A DNA stretch of 64,000 nucleotides from Mactra quadrangularis. Taxonomy: Eukaryota > Mollusca > Bivalvia > Venerida > Mactridae. The stretch spans positions 21,664,011 to 21,728,010 of the forward strand of contig CM046297.1 of assembly GCA_025267735.1 (NCBI GenBank). The letters run 5' to 3'. A program made the translations under genes and the position numbers. Shown here piece after piece: positions 1 to 11,198 of this stretch. Under the pieces are notes generated by a model. The model worked only from the letters and a program-made list of their open reading frames with translations. It searched no databases and had not been told where the DNA came from. Within the stretch, counting starts at the first letter, position 1. The number at the start of each line of letters is the position of its first letter.

Positions 1-379
1 GGGAAAGATAACTGACTAAAGTCACTAATTACAAACAATTAACAATATGACGTTACATTTACGCAATAATTCGTCATTCTTTTGATACATTTAGTCAGAT
101 GTTTTGTTTTTAATATTCGAAAACAGAATTCTGCAAATTATTTTTATATATTCAGGCCTGTTTTAGAAACAAGTTCTTACCATCTTTTATACTAGTAATT
201 ACTCTTTTGCCAACTTCCTAGGGACCTGATTTTAAGAAATTTGGATCATGTCCAACTTTTAGACCCATACATAATCCCAAAGTCGATATTCGATATTCAA
301 TAGAAAAGTATAGGGGAAAATTCTTTGAACGGTCATAACTCTTTTATTTTTAAAGATATCAATTTTGTGCAAATGATGA

Positions 380-960
380 CAGGGCCGGATCCAGAAGGGT
401 CGTAAGTGGGGGGGCACAGGGGGTGGGTTCGGGAGGGGTACCCCCTCCCGACGGTATAGAAATTTTTTAGTTTTTCACATGTCAAAGGTGCAAATCTGAG
501 TACTTTAAAATGCTCTTTTAAACAAATTGAAGGAAGCTAAAACTAGGTTAATTACCATTTTTTTAGGTAGAAAAGTGATGCAATGCGTAACAATTCAGAT
601 TCATGAGATTGATTAGCTTTTTATAAATATTCATAAATAAAGAAAATGCATTCATGTGAGTTAGATCACAGGGCCTGATACAGAGGAGTCGTTATTGGGG
701 AGTACGGTTGGTGTGGGTACGAGAGGGGTATCCACTCCCGAAGATGTGGAAAAATTTTGAATTTTTGCATGTCAAAGGTGTAAATCTGAGCACTTTTGAA
801 CACACTTTAAAAGGATAAAATGAAACTAAAATTTGGTAAATTATCATTACATATTAAGCACTTTTGGGCACTACCTAGGAAATATTGAGTGCTATAATTG
901 AGGTATCCTTCATGCATAAGCCCGTTTTGTTCGTTTAGATTTAATTTGTTGGCTTATTAA
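380..960. repeat. two diverged tandem units of about 289 bp
   Basis: Two units in the same direction begin with CAGGGCC-GAT-CAGA at 380 and 669. Both continue with a G-rich stretch, an 'AGAGGGGTA' palindrome-like segment and then 'TGTCAAAGGTG-AAATCTGAG'. The CAGGGCC start resembles the ends of some hAT-type DNA transposons; that family link is inference. No coding potential is visible in either unit. Confidence 0.6.
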
Positions 961-1469
961 ATCCCATTCTCGTACCCCGAAGTTTTCAAGGAACGAGAAT
1001 GGATAAAATCCTGATTTACAAAAAATCAGCAATTTCATCATGTTAATGCCGAGAATTTATAAAAAGTACACTTGGTAACTTGTATAAAATCACAGAATGC
1101 AATGAGAAAATTCTCCGAATTAACATCCAAAAAAGCCGGTTTATGATACGTTTTTTTTTAATAAGAGGCTTAGTTTATTGTGTTGAAATTCAGCGTTGTT
1201 GTGAGTTTTTCAGACGTTTCAGTGGATTTACAAGAATGGTTGTTGGGACGATCCAAAACGTGAAAATCCTTCGAAGAATCACATTAATGATTTTTCGATT
1301 CCTTTGGAAAAAATCATTAGCAATACAAGTATTTTAAACACGTAATATGATATAAAATAAAGTCAACGATTTAAAAATTAACGAAACACAAGCCTATGAA
1401 TTTATGATTGGATGAAAAAAATGTTTAACCACTGATTAATTTTAGTCTTCTTTTTCGTTAGAAAACTAG

Positions 1470-1880
1470 TAGGGTAGGTCACTCTTGAAAAGTTACTTGA
1501 AAGTTTCATTCATTTACCTGCATTTTCTAAAAAAAAAACAACATAAAACGCTTGCTCCGATTTTAACTAACTTTTAATTAACTCATTTTAATGACAAACA
1601 TTCATTCGACTATACTCGGCTTTTCTCAGTCTATTATACTTGATATGCAAAACGCCGATGTCCTCCATAAATACTTAATTTATGTTTAGGCTCGGTCACT
1701 TTTTAAAAGTTATTCAGAATTTTAATATCATAAAAATCATCAGACGATCGTGCATGTTTTCAAAATTAAATAAGTTCGCGTGTCATAGTAGTGACGTATA
1801 AAATGCACTTGACTAGCTGTCCTCGTCTTTTCTCTGTCTAACTTGCTATGAAAACGCCGATGATTTCCACTAGTAAATAA
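1470..1880. repeat. degenerate tandem repeat, about 200-bp period
   Basis: Two weakly similar segments share 'AAAACGCCGATG' (1649 and 1852), a 'GGTCACT-TTAAAAGTTA-T' block and 'CTTTTCTC-GTCTA'. The similarity is clear to the eye but diverged. The 85-codon reading frame just upstream (1080-1337) shows no family signature and is not called as a gene. Confidence 0.35.
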
Positions 1881-2228
1881 GATTAGAGAGTGCCCAATAA
1901 CAAATTTGGCCTCGTAAGCTAGTTACCATGGTAATTTCACTGGTGACGGTCTTAAATATACTGTTGAGGAATGTGTAATATAGACTATAAACAATTGGTA
2001 TCTATGTGTCTGTATAGAGGGACCATACACTTGCACGATCAATGATTTGAACGCTTGATAAGGACTATCTGGATACCCTGAGATGCTTGAATGTATCAAT
2101 TTAGATCATTATCTTTTTTAATAGCTCGGATGGATGATTGCATATTAAAATTAATCTAAAAGTCGAGTTGATATTGCTTTGATGGTGCCGATTTTGTGCC
2201 CTTTTCTTTGTATGAGAGTCAATATCTG

Positions 2229-2290
2229 TGGGGCCAGGTGGGGGGGCACGTGCCCCCTGTGCCCCCCCCGGTAAATCCGGGCCTGTGATG
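2229..2290 (-). repeat. G/C-rich transposon-end-like palindrome
   Basis: A run of G and then of C flanks CACGTG, followed by 'CCGGGCCTGTG'. Read on the minus strand it begins CACAGGCCCGGAT and then becomes G-rich, like the two units at 380 and 669. It is probably another, inverted, terminus of the same repeat family. Confidence 0.45.
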
Positions 2291-2759
2291 CAAAAAAGTT
2301 TAAACTTTCTTCTTTCATTTGATTGTTTTTAATTTTTTTTAAATTGTAAAGTTTTGGTCCCATTTAAGGTTTTATTTGATTACTCACGTTACTATAAACG
2401 AAGAAGGGAAATAAATACCCATGCTGATACAAGTTGAAAAATAAAGCCTATCTGGTTCTTTGATCAAATTTGTGCAAATGACATGAAAAAGCCGTATGTT
2501 TCTAGTTTTCGGAGCACTTTTTAAATTTAAAATATCTTAATGAAGTTTTGGTCCCATTTGCACTTTTTTCCAAAAGTTTTGCATTTTTTAAGTATTTTTG
2601 TCTTAAATTTATAGTGTGAGCTATCGGATTTATGGACCCCTGGTGCGATTGTATAATACACTGCGCATAGCAAGGCACAGCGGGTACACTTTTATGACAG
2701 GATAACCTTCCTGTCTCTGTTTTATTGATCACTATATGTATATATACATGTATCTGCCA

Positions 2760-4007
2760 AGTGATGTTATAATAAAGGTTCAGAAATAATTATAATGAAA
2801 GTGTTAGGATTCTAGGCAGGTTAGAAAATACATACATGTAATTTATCTATTTATTCAAAAAATTATTGTTCGGGAAGATTTACTTGACTTTACGTATTAC
2901 TGAAACAGTATCATAAACATATTACTTTATTCTTGCGGCATAAGGATAAATGAAAGATATCAATTGATTTTAGTTTACCTCTACCACTATACTAATAAAA
3001 ATGTTAATACATTGAAAACTTTTTTATTTTCTAGTTTACAAATCATTGTAGAACGATTGTATTAAAAAGGTGAAATATTAAAACAAATAAAACTGTTATA
3101 CAAATTAATGCATGGCCATTTTAGTCCAAGTAAAATAAAGCGGCAGACGAAACAAAATAATAGTTATTGGCGGCTTAACGATAACGATGAGGTTTGAATA
3201 TTGTTTTAAAACTATTCATTTAAATTTAAAGCTTTTAAAAAATAAATATAAGGCATTTCTAAATTAACGGATGGGCGATTAATAAATTCATATGATAGAT
3301 GGGTACATAATTCTCATTTCTAACATATTTTGGTCATCAAAAATTATTTCAATCATCATTCTTGTTTTATCTGACTGCATTGCATACAAAATGTCACCTT
3401 AAAAGTTGTGAAACATTTATCTATTTATTTACACTTGTTGCACAATATAAAACATTTGTCTACTACGGATATAATTAATCCCCTGATATGACTTGAAAAT
3501 CGTGACCTATGATCCTTATCTTATCTCATCGATCACAACATGGGGTCACGGCTTGTAGATTATATCATCGCAAAACAGACGTATCTACAATCAGAGCTAT
3601 ATGGCTGTATCATAAAGCGAAAGTCTTGATGGGTCTAAAAGTTGGGTATGAAATTTCTTTGTTAAAAAAAACCCAAAGTGGATCTTAGATGTTTTATGTT
3701 TGCATTCAAACAAGATTTGGATTGTTTTTTATAATGTTTATTTTCTTAATTTCATTTTTATATTACATTACTGTGAAAAGAGTAAGTACAGCAGAATATA
3801 ACAGAGTATAGTCGGTCTAAAAGTTTACTAGAGCTATGTTATTTATTATGTATTATGTATCGACTCAAAATAAACATTAACCTAATCTATTCTATTCTTA
3901 GACTAGCATAATTTCACTATTAGGTTCATCAAAGTCGATGGTCTTAAAAGTGGAACGATTTTGATATAGGAACATTTGTTATTTTTAAAATAATCTTTTT
4001 GTTTTTG
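2760..4007. other. AT-rich intergenic DNA, nothing recognised
   Basis: No reading frame with a family signature, no tRNA-like block and no clear repeat is seen here. The reading frames are short and scattered. Confidence 0.6.
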
Positions 4008-4305
4008 TTGGGTTTAACGCCGTAGCAACACATTTAATAGGTCATAAAACGGCGGTCAATCAACTTACTTACTGCTCATGGAAAGGCTAAATCTTTGGAT
4101 TTAGCTGTTTAAAAACTACTAAGCTTTCACTGTCGTCAGTGACTGACAACTGTCCTACATAATTAAGAATCATTGGTAGGATGGAGAATGGCCGTAGAAA
4201 TATATTCATAACCAAGCTCCACGAAAGTATGTCCCGCCCTGGTATCGAACCCACGAACCCTCGATCAATGAACTTGCGTGCGACCAACTGAGCTATAACA
4301 TGCAA
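4008..4305 (-). mobile_element. tRNA-derived SINE (family A), minus strand
   Basis: On the minus strand the element opens with a tRNA-like head: A-box 'TAGCTCAGTTGG'-like, then 'GATCGAGGGTTCGTGGGTTCGATACC', a good Pol III B-box. A conserved body follows, with 'CTTGGTTATGAATATATTTC' and 'TTAGTAGTTTTTAAACAGC'-like blocks. It ends in 'GCGTTAAACCCAAC', its 3' signature. Related copies lie at 9722, 41606 and 63000, with a 3' fragment at 15514. The 99-codon reading frame across it is an artefact. Confidence 0.8.
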
Positions 4306-6319
4306 TGAGCATGAGCGTTCCATTTTACGTGTATCACGTGTATTACCATTCCTCGGGATATACTTACCTATATAGTATGTAGTCATTAATCATAACTATA
4401 CTACCGAGCTATTACATTTGTATTGGTGTATGCCTCCAGTATTAAAATAATTTTATAGCTATGGTGCATATCCATATTGCTGGCACCAAATTAATGATCC
4501 ATGACATGTGTAAATATGTATGTCTACGTTTCAAAGTATGCCTATCTCTGGTTATGGTCGTCAATATTGTCTTGGTCAGTTTAAAGCCACTTACAATTCA
4601 CTTACAGGAGACATAAGAACTGTTAAACAACCGTGATGTTATATTAAAGAAATTAGATACTTAGTAACCATGTCAAACCAGTTTTCTTTCCAAGTTTAAG
4701 TTTGAAAAGTGCCAATTATATAAAATATGGTTCTTTTATAAGAGCACGCTATATTCACGTTTTAACGTTGAAAATAAATGATCTATAATCGTTTAAAAGA
4801 TTATGTCTTTTTTGGAATTAGTTTTTTATGTGACAATACTTCGTCTTGCGATCAAAACGTATGCTTTGACAACCAAATTGGAATTTCGGTTTAGATCTAC
4901 TTCAACTTTAAAAATATCTCAACAAAAATTTGTTTTCTTGAATAAATGTATGGTTTGATTTCATATGTGAGAGGCAATTTATAATACATGTACTGTCGTG
5001 AGCCGGGTGTGTATTCTTTTTATCTCATGATATATGTATGTTTTTTTTAATATATATAACTGCATTTGAATCAAGGCACTCTTCCTGTTTTTGATTTAAG
5101 GAGGCATTATGGAATTGTTAAATCCACCTGTGTATAAAAATGGTATCGTTGTATTTTGTCTCAAATTATCCTAAACGAGCTATAAGGGCAAGTATTTTGT
5201 AGTAAAGGACTTGGCAATTTTATTTATATTAATTTAAAACCAAGTTTTTATTACTTAATATTGCTTTTAAGTTCCTCTTAGGAAGAAATATTGAAATAAA
5301 TATTATTACCGTGGGACAAGACAGGAAAGAGCGCCATGATCGTGCGAACACATGTACGGCTCATGCTGGGTTTGTTTGTCTTTACACGAAGTCAATCAGA
5401 AACAAAAGCGTTGGTTCATCTCCCAGCAAACATTAACTGCTCTGATAACCATGCAGTGTTTACATTTTCTATCAGAAAGGAATGGCGTGGTGTTTAGGAA
5501 CGACCAGAACCAGTTAGATGCTTTACCAGGAGATGGCAAACACTTGGCTGAATGTATGACATTGCGTCATATGAAACGGCTAGCAATGAAATGGGTTCAT
5601 GCTTTATAACATGTATTAAAAACTATAAAATGGCTTGAAAGGGAAAGTGAATGATCGTGCCAATAAAACTTACCTTAACTTCAATTAATACCAATTTCAA
5701 ATGGTACATTCTCTAAGAATAATTTTTCATGAAACTTATTATTCATAGTTCAAAATATGCAAAAAACATTAATTAAAACAAAAACAAAATTAAAACAACA
5801 AGATTTAGCTCCCTTTTTTCACTATACAAGTATATACTTAAAGCGTATTTAAATTCATGGAAAATTTTATGCCCTTAGGCATGCAATTGGTTTTCGGCAG
5901 TGTATCATTTATTGTATAAGAATCACGTAACATATTCTTTCTACTGAGAGTCATATAAAAAAAGAGGTTTGCTGGGTGCAAATCTGTACATTTTATTGAA
6001 GTGGAAGGGTATGTTCTTTTTTCAACACATCGAACATGAAGTCCACGTTATCCCATAAAGTGGTGAAAAATAAAAATGTGATGAAAGAAATTAACACCCA
6101 TTTGTAATTAAAAATCCGATTAACTTTTTTTCAACTGTCAGTGGCACAAACATAAACTGTTTGATATAAATACTCATTTCAGTACTTCTGCACTCACAAT
6201 TGATTTTAATCATGATGGTAACTTCAGCGCCGGTTGGATTTGACAATGTAAAAAGACAAGTATAACTTTTAAAAACAACGGAATGAATGACGATATAATG
6301 TTTTGGAAATGTTCTTTAA
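4306..6319. other. intergenic DNA without a recognised gene
   Basis: The longest frame here (85 codons at 5352-5609) has no signal peptide, domain or splice context that I recognise. Otherwise the stretch is AT-rich and unremarkable. Confidence 0.55.
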
Positions 6320-6540
6320 GCCGCGGCCGTGGCGTAGGGGTTAGCATGTCTGACTTCTAATCCGGAGTTCGCGGGTTCGAAACCCGGTCGTGGCAGGTCA
6401 TTACTTATACATGAGTTGTCGGCCTCGTGGTAGGGTTAGTTAGTACTGGTGATAGAAAAGTGTCCAGGAAACCTATAGTAGGAAGAGCTGGCCGTCGTGT
6501 ATATGACTTAAATATGTGTTGAATGCGACGTTAAAAAATT
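6320..6540 (+). mobile_element. tRNA-derived SINE (family B)
   Basis: The head carries a strong A-box (TGGCGTAGGGGTTAG) and B-box (GGGTTCGAAACCC), with tRNA-like spacing and 'CGTGGCA' at the end of the tRNA part. A non-tRNA body of about 145 bp follows, ending 'GAATGCGACGTTAAAAAATTAG' and A-rich. Because the body continues past the tRNA part and the acceptor stem is imperfect, I call it a SINE and not a tRNA gene. Confidence 0.75.
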
Positions 6541-6544
6541 AGAA

Positions 6545-8831
6545 AAAATAGGGAAATGTTCTACTGTCAATATAGAATGAAGTTTTCATATAATTAGTTT
6601 ATATACACTGTATAGTGTTATGATATAGTATGACCAATGGCTCAGTGGATAGAGTTAGAAACATATGAAAAGAAATATCGAGCCGTAACTATTATAGAGC
6701 TAAATATAAGACCACTGTGTGAGGCTTACTCCAAGTTCCAACATAAATTCTCTATACGATGTATTGTTATTGTTTTTGTGTGTTTGGATAGCTTGGAATC
6801 ACTTTGTTTTTAAAAGTTGTTGAAAAACAAAGAAACTATGAACGCTTTTAAACACCAGTGCATTTACTGACCAAATTTTAGGGTCTCTAACTAGTACAAA
6901 AACATGTACAGCCTAAACCTTTTTATAGCATTACCACAGATTTACTTAACTTTCAAAGGAGTAACGACATCTTAGCGTCACATGCCCAAACAAAGTACTT
7001 TAACCGGTATTGGCACATTCTCTAGTATTTTTCAGATTTTCCATTATTTTCCATAACATTCAAATCAAAGGGAAGTAATCCATACCGTGGATGACTTCAA
7101 TGTTTGTCTTTTATAATATCAAAGGGAGATAATAGCAGGCTCTAATAAAAAAACAAGTAATTATATTGCAATGTCATGTTGTTTTGTTACTAGTAGGCCT
7201 ATGTTCCATACAAAATTATATAACTGTTGTACGCGACGGTTTTGAACTGATACAACATATTCAAATGTTCATTATTTCTGTAATTGGCATAAAGAAAATA
7301 ATCTGCAAGAGGTACATATTAATATTTCTGCAAAATGCTGTAATATGTACGACAACAGTTACTTAGTAGGTTAAAATTATAGTTGAAGTAGATATTTGTC
7401 AGCTTTGGTGTAAGCTCGATTTTTTTTTCATTTCACCGAGGGAGCCCAGAAAATATATTTTCAAGAAAGGCCGTAATCATGAGTAAAATATCACTTTCTG
7501 AGCTTAATACATGTAGTTGAAATTAAAAGACTTTACTCCAAAAATTGATTAATATTTTGTTTCTGTCATGCTTTTTTCTCTATGAGTTGAGATATTTTAC
7601 TCAAATGTTACGCGAAGTCATTTCTGCTATTAGATGAAGTCATTATTAATTTACCGTGAAAATAATGAAATTTACATTTTATCGTATACGATAAAATGAT
7701 CGTCATAACATCGCATTTCACCAATTAAGCATGAAAGAAATAGCTAACGTATGTTTAAATCTGAAAATATGCTGTTTCATTCGTGATATATTCTAACTTT
7801 TCAAAGGTGTTCACCATACATCAGGTATTCCTCACGTTTTCATTTAGAATTAATCACTATTAAAATACGCTTTGATGTATTGACACATTGTGGCATGATG
7901 ATGGCTATCTTGGTTTGATACTTCATATATAAACAAAAGAATTAGCTTTGTCATTCATGCGGTAAATTTTCCAAATTCCTTAAACTTTTGGCAGAATCCG
8001 TACGCGTAGGGTTGCATACTGAAGTTGACTAGCACCAAACCTGGTCAGGAATGTTGCCTGCTTTGTTTGGTTTTTGTACGCGCCTGTTTGCAATGACGTG
8101 TAGGGGAGTTGTCCTTTCCTTTTTGCCTTATCAATTTTTGTTTTAAACATCCATGACGTAAAGCCTTTAATTGACTCTACCTATTTTTAATTTGGTATCA
8201 CGTAGTACATTTACGTGACTCGGTCATATCTTGAACATGTATAAGCAGTAATAATTATAAGGAAGTACTTTGTATACATGTATTAAGAGAAATGCTTGTT
8301 GGGCGTTTTTCAGCTATTTGATTGGTCCATCCTTCCGCATTACGCTTCAAAATTTGATTATCAAATAAGTTATCTAATGTTACAATGAAATTGTTTTTAT
8401 TTATATAGTATTAGCATTTAGTATGTGTATTAAATCACATAAAAATAGATTAATTAAGTTGTCAAATCATTGTCAAATCGAACACAAAAAGGCTTTAGTT
8501 GGCGTCCTGGTATACGCAATACAACGATGATGCCATTCTGTTCTTTTCTGTTCTGTTCTGTACACTAGTCGACATTAGAACTTATGAAACATGTTACATT
8601 CTCTAGGTACATGTTTGCACGAGTACAACTATAAATCAATTGTTATCAACGCCTTCAGTTGAGGTAACAATTGATGCATACCATGTACATTGTATTACAC
8701 TTTCCTTTCGGAAATTGTGGTTTTAATGAATGGACATTAAACTCACTACAATCAATTATTATGCTTTGTAATGATGTGCAGTACTATTAGCAGTTCTGTA
8801 GATGTGTTATTACGTGCTATGTACTTTTAAT
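6545..8831. other. intergenic DNA, no gene recognised
   Basis: AT-rich with only short frames. It contains a small palindrome ATCGTATACGAT at 7681 and short 'AAAGGGAGATAA'-type motifs near 7068 and 7123. Confidence 0.5.
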
Positions 8832-9251
8832 ACTGTCTTATTTGAATATGGAATGTATAATTTAATATGGAATTCACTATACTCACTGTACAGCTCATTT
8901 TGTTCAACAAAATAGACTGTATGTAGCCTATTCGTATTGTACTTTTCAAATTTTGTTTATGCCGCGCATGAACAAAATTTCTATTCTAGTTCATTATACT
9001 AGTTATTGGTCGATAGAGACTGTGTATAGTGGATTTTGTCCATGCGGCGCATGAACTAAATTTGGACTGGATTTTAGTGTTAAATTCTTAGTGAAGATGT
9101 CCCAACACATGTGATACATTTAGTCTCGTATTTGTAAAGGGGCTACATGAAGTCTCATGTTTATAAAGGTTAAAGGGGCTACATGAATGCTCATGTTTAT
9201 AAATAGTGAATTCCATATTAAATGATACATTCCATATTCAAATAATACAGT
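8832..9251. mobile_element. MITE with 49-bp terminal inverted repeats
   Basis: The left arm 8832-8880 and right arm 9203-9251 are inverted copies matching at 47 of 49 positions, starting ACTGT-TTATTTGAATATGG. The interior of about 320 bp has a second, inner inverted pair around 'GC(C/G)GCGCATGAAC'. No transposase frame is present, so this is a non-autonomous DNA element of unknown superfamily. Target duplications are not clear. Confidence 0.8.
9134..9203. repeat. two direct 35-bp repeats inside the MITE
   Basis: 'AAAGGGGCTACATGAA' followed by 'TCTCATGTTTATAAA' or 'GCTCATGTTTATAAA' occurs twice back to back next to the right arm of the MITE. Confidence 0.6.
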
Positions 9252-9721
9252 TTTTTTTTCAATTTTTCGTGTTTCATTAATACTCAATAACATAAGTATA
9301 ACCAGATCAACCAATATCTATAAGATTTGTTTCTTAAATGATGGGTGGCTTTAAGTATTTTGAGTGCCTTTAGTTGTAGTTTGTAAAATCTAGATACGAT
9401 TGAAAATACTTGTAATAGTGGTTTTCAAGTGCCCCCTTATGGCCAAGTCCCATTCATATTTATTATTTTTAGACGCGCTAAATGCATTTATAAGTTAAAA
9501 TAATATATTCTTTTGACTAAGTAGCTTTGGGTTTTAAACAAATATATATCAGTATTAGAGTCTCTCATATTCACGAAAACGCATGTTGCACACTTTGATT
9601 CTTTACAATATTTTGTGTTGCGTGACTAATACTAACTGATGACCCTTTTGGTACTGGTGTCGACAATGGCGTTGATGCCGTTGGTTTTGGTATTGCTTGT
9701 CCTTAGCATTACTATGTCATC

Positions 9722-10031
9722 TTTAGTTTGGTAGAACGCAAGTATATTGATCGAGGGGTCGTGGATTCGATTTCCGGACGGGGCAGACTTTCGTTGAAAT
9801 TGGTCATGAAATTATTTCTACGGCTATTCTCCCTCCTACCAATGATTTTTAATTATGTAGGGCAGTTGTCAGTCTCTGACGAAAGTATGCGCTTAGTAGT
9901 TGGTTAACAGCTAAATCCTTAGATTTAGCCTTTCCAGGAGGAGTGAGTAGGTTGACTGACCGCCGTTATATGACCTATACAATGTGTTGCTACGGCGTTA
10001 AACCCAACAAACAAACAAACAAACTAACAAA
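9722..10031 (+). mobile_element. tRNA-derived SINE (family A)
   Basis: A decayed tRNA-like head (B-box region 'GTGGATTCGATTTCC') leads into the family body: 'GGTCATGAAATTATTTCTA', 'GGGCAGTTGTCAGTC', 'GTAGTTGGTTAACAGCTAAA' and 'GGAGTGAGTAGGTTGACTG'. It ends 'GCGTTAAACCCAACAAACAAAC'. The tail is a (CAAA)n run, typical of a retroposed element. Confidence 0.8.
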
Positions 10032-10744
10032 CCATCTTCTAAGTGTAATGTTCATGTCCGTTGCAATGCACAAGAATTGTTAATTACTTTTTATTGTGGT
10101 TATGAAATTATTCACCTTCAGCTACTTTTCAGATGGTACCTTTCCCTTGCGCTGCCCTTATTGTTTGCATGTGAATACAATGATTGCCCTATGATAAAAA
10201 TAATGTATCTTTTCAATTCTTCTATCACTCAAATTTTGCGAAAAAATATGTTTTTAAATAAATAAATAGAAAGAAGATTGCAAAGCTAGACAAACTGATG
10301 TACATTAAATCTTTAGCAGATGCACTATCCCATCTATTTTCTTGATGACGCGGGTCATTACAATTAGTTTTTTTTCATTTATTTTTTAACCTTGGTTAGT
10401 TAGCTCATTAATCAGCACCCTTAATGTGTTTTCACCATGAGGAAAACTTCCGAATATGGAATTATCTCAAATATGCGACGAGTCACGTGACCAATTTATA
10501 AAACTCGAAATTACATAGACCGGTAGATAAAAATAAAATAATACAAATTTAAGTCATAAATTGGAGTGAATGTTTTCCTTAGTATCAACGCCTTTCAATT
10601 ATTTGATGACGTCACGAGATATACTCTGACCACGCGTTTATTAACAAAACGATAAAAACGTAACATTGTTTGACTGATATGACAGGACCACTCGTGGGTG
10701 GATTTAAGGGATTGAGGGATTTAGGGATTGCTTTATAACATCTA

Positions 10745-10753
10745 TATATAAAA
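10745..10753 (+). promoter_or_regulatory. possible TATA box upstream of chitin synthase
   Basis: TATATAAAA lies about 390 bp before the proposed chitin synthase start codon. In AT-rich DNA such a match is common by chance, so this is only a candidate. The presumed 5'UTR also holds a tiny upstream frame, ATG-AAT-AAG-TAA, at 11103. Confidence 0.2.
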
Positions 10754-11135
10754 CAATTGTCACGGTATTAATATAATTAATATAAAGATACGGGTAGATC
10801 AAGAAGCCGGTACGGATTAGAACAAACAGTCTCGTGTTATCTTCGCTCGGAAATTGCTAAAGTACTTGGCTACTGTTTGTAAATACTCACAATTATTTAC
10901 GATTATCTTGGACTTGAAAAATCTGGACTTAAAATAAAGGAAATAAGATTTATATAATAATAGTTGACTTACAGTTTAGTGGGAATTATTATAATAATAA
11001 TTATTATTACATAATTGTATGAATTTAATAATAAAAAGCGCTAGTGTGAAATATATTATCATACGTGTTAAAAGAGAGCGTTTATGTGATATATTTTATT
11101 ATATGAATAAGTAACAGACTAAAACACTGACGGAC

Positions 11136-11198
11136 ATGCAGAACGGAATGTCTGAAATAACTTCGTATGACATTGAGATGGGTGAAGGATTTTATTTC
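11136..11198 (+). CDS. chitin synthase, proposed first coding exon
   Basis: ATG-led frame of 21 codons (MQNGMSEITSYDIEMG...) ending at a strong donor GTGAGT in phase 0, which matches the phase-0 exon at 14609. It has no homology support of its own, and another first exon is possible. Confidence 0.5.

Noticed and set aside
5352..5609. 85-codon plus-strand frame
   Set aside because: No signal peptide, domain or splice context; length is compatible with chance.
6320..6395. Possible tRNA gene
   Set aside because: A- and B-boxes are good, but the acceptor stem is imperfect and a retroposon body follows directly, so it is a SINE head.
1..11135. Myosin head exons of a molluscan-type chitin synthase
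   Set aside because: I looked for them but saw no frames with myosin motifs in this stretch.
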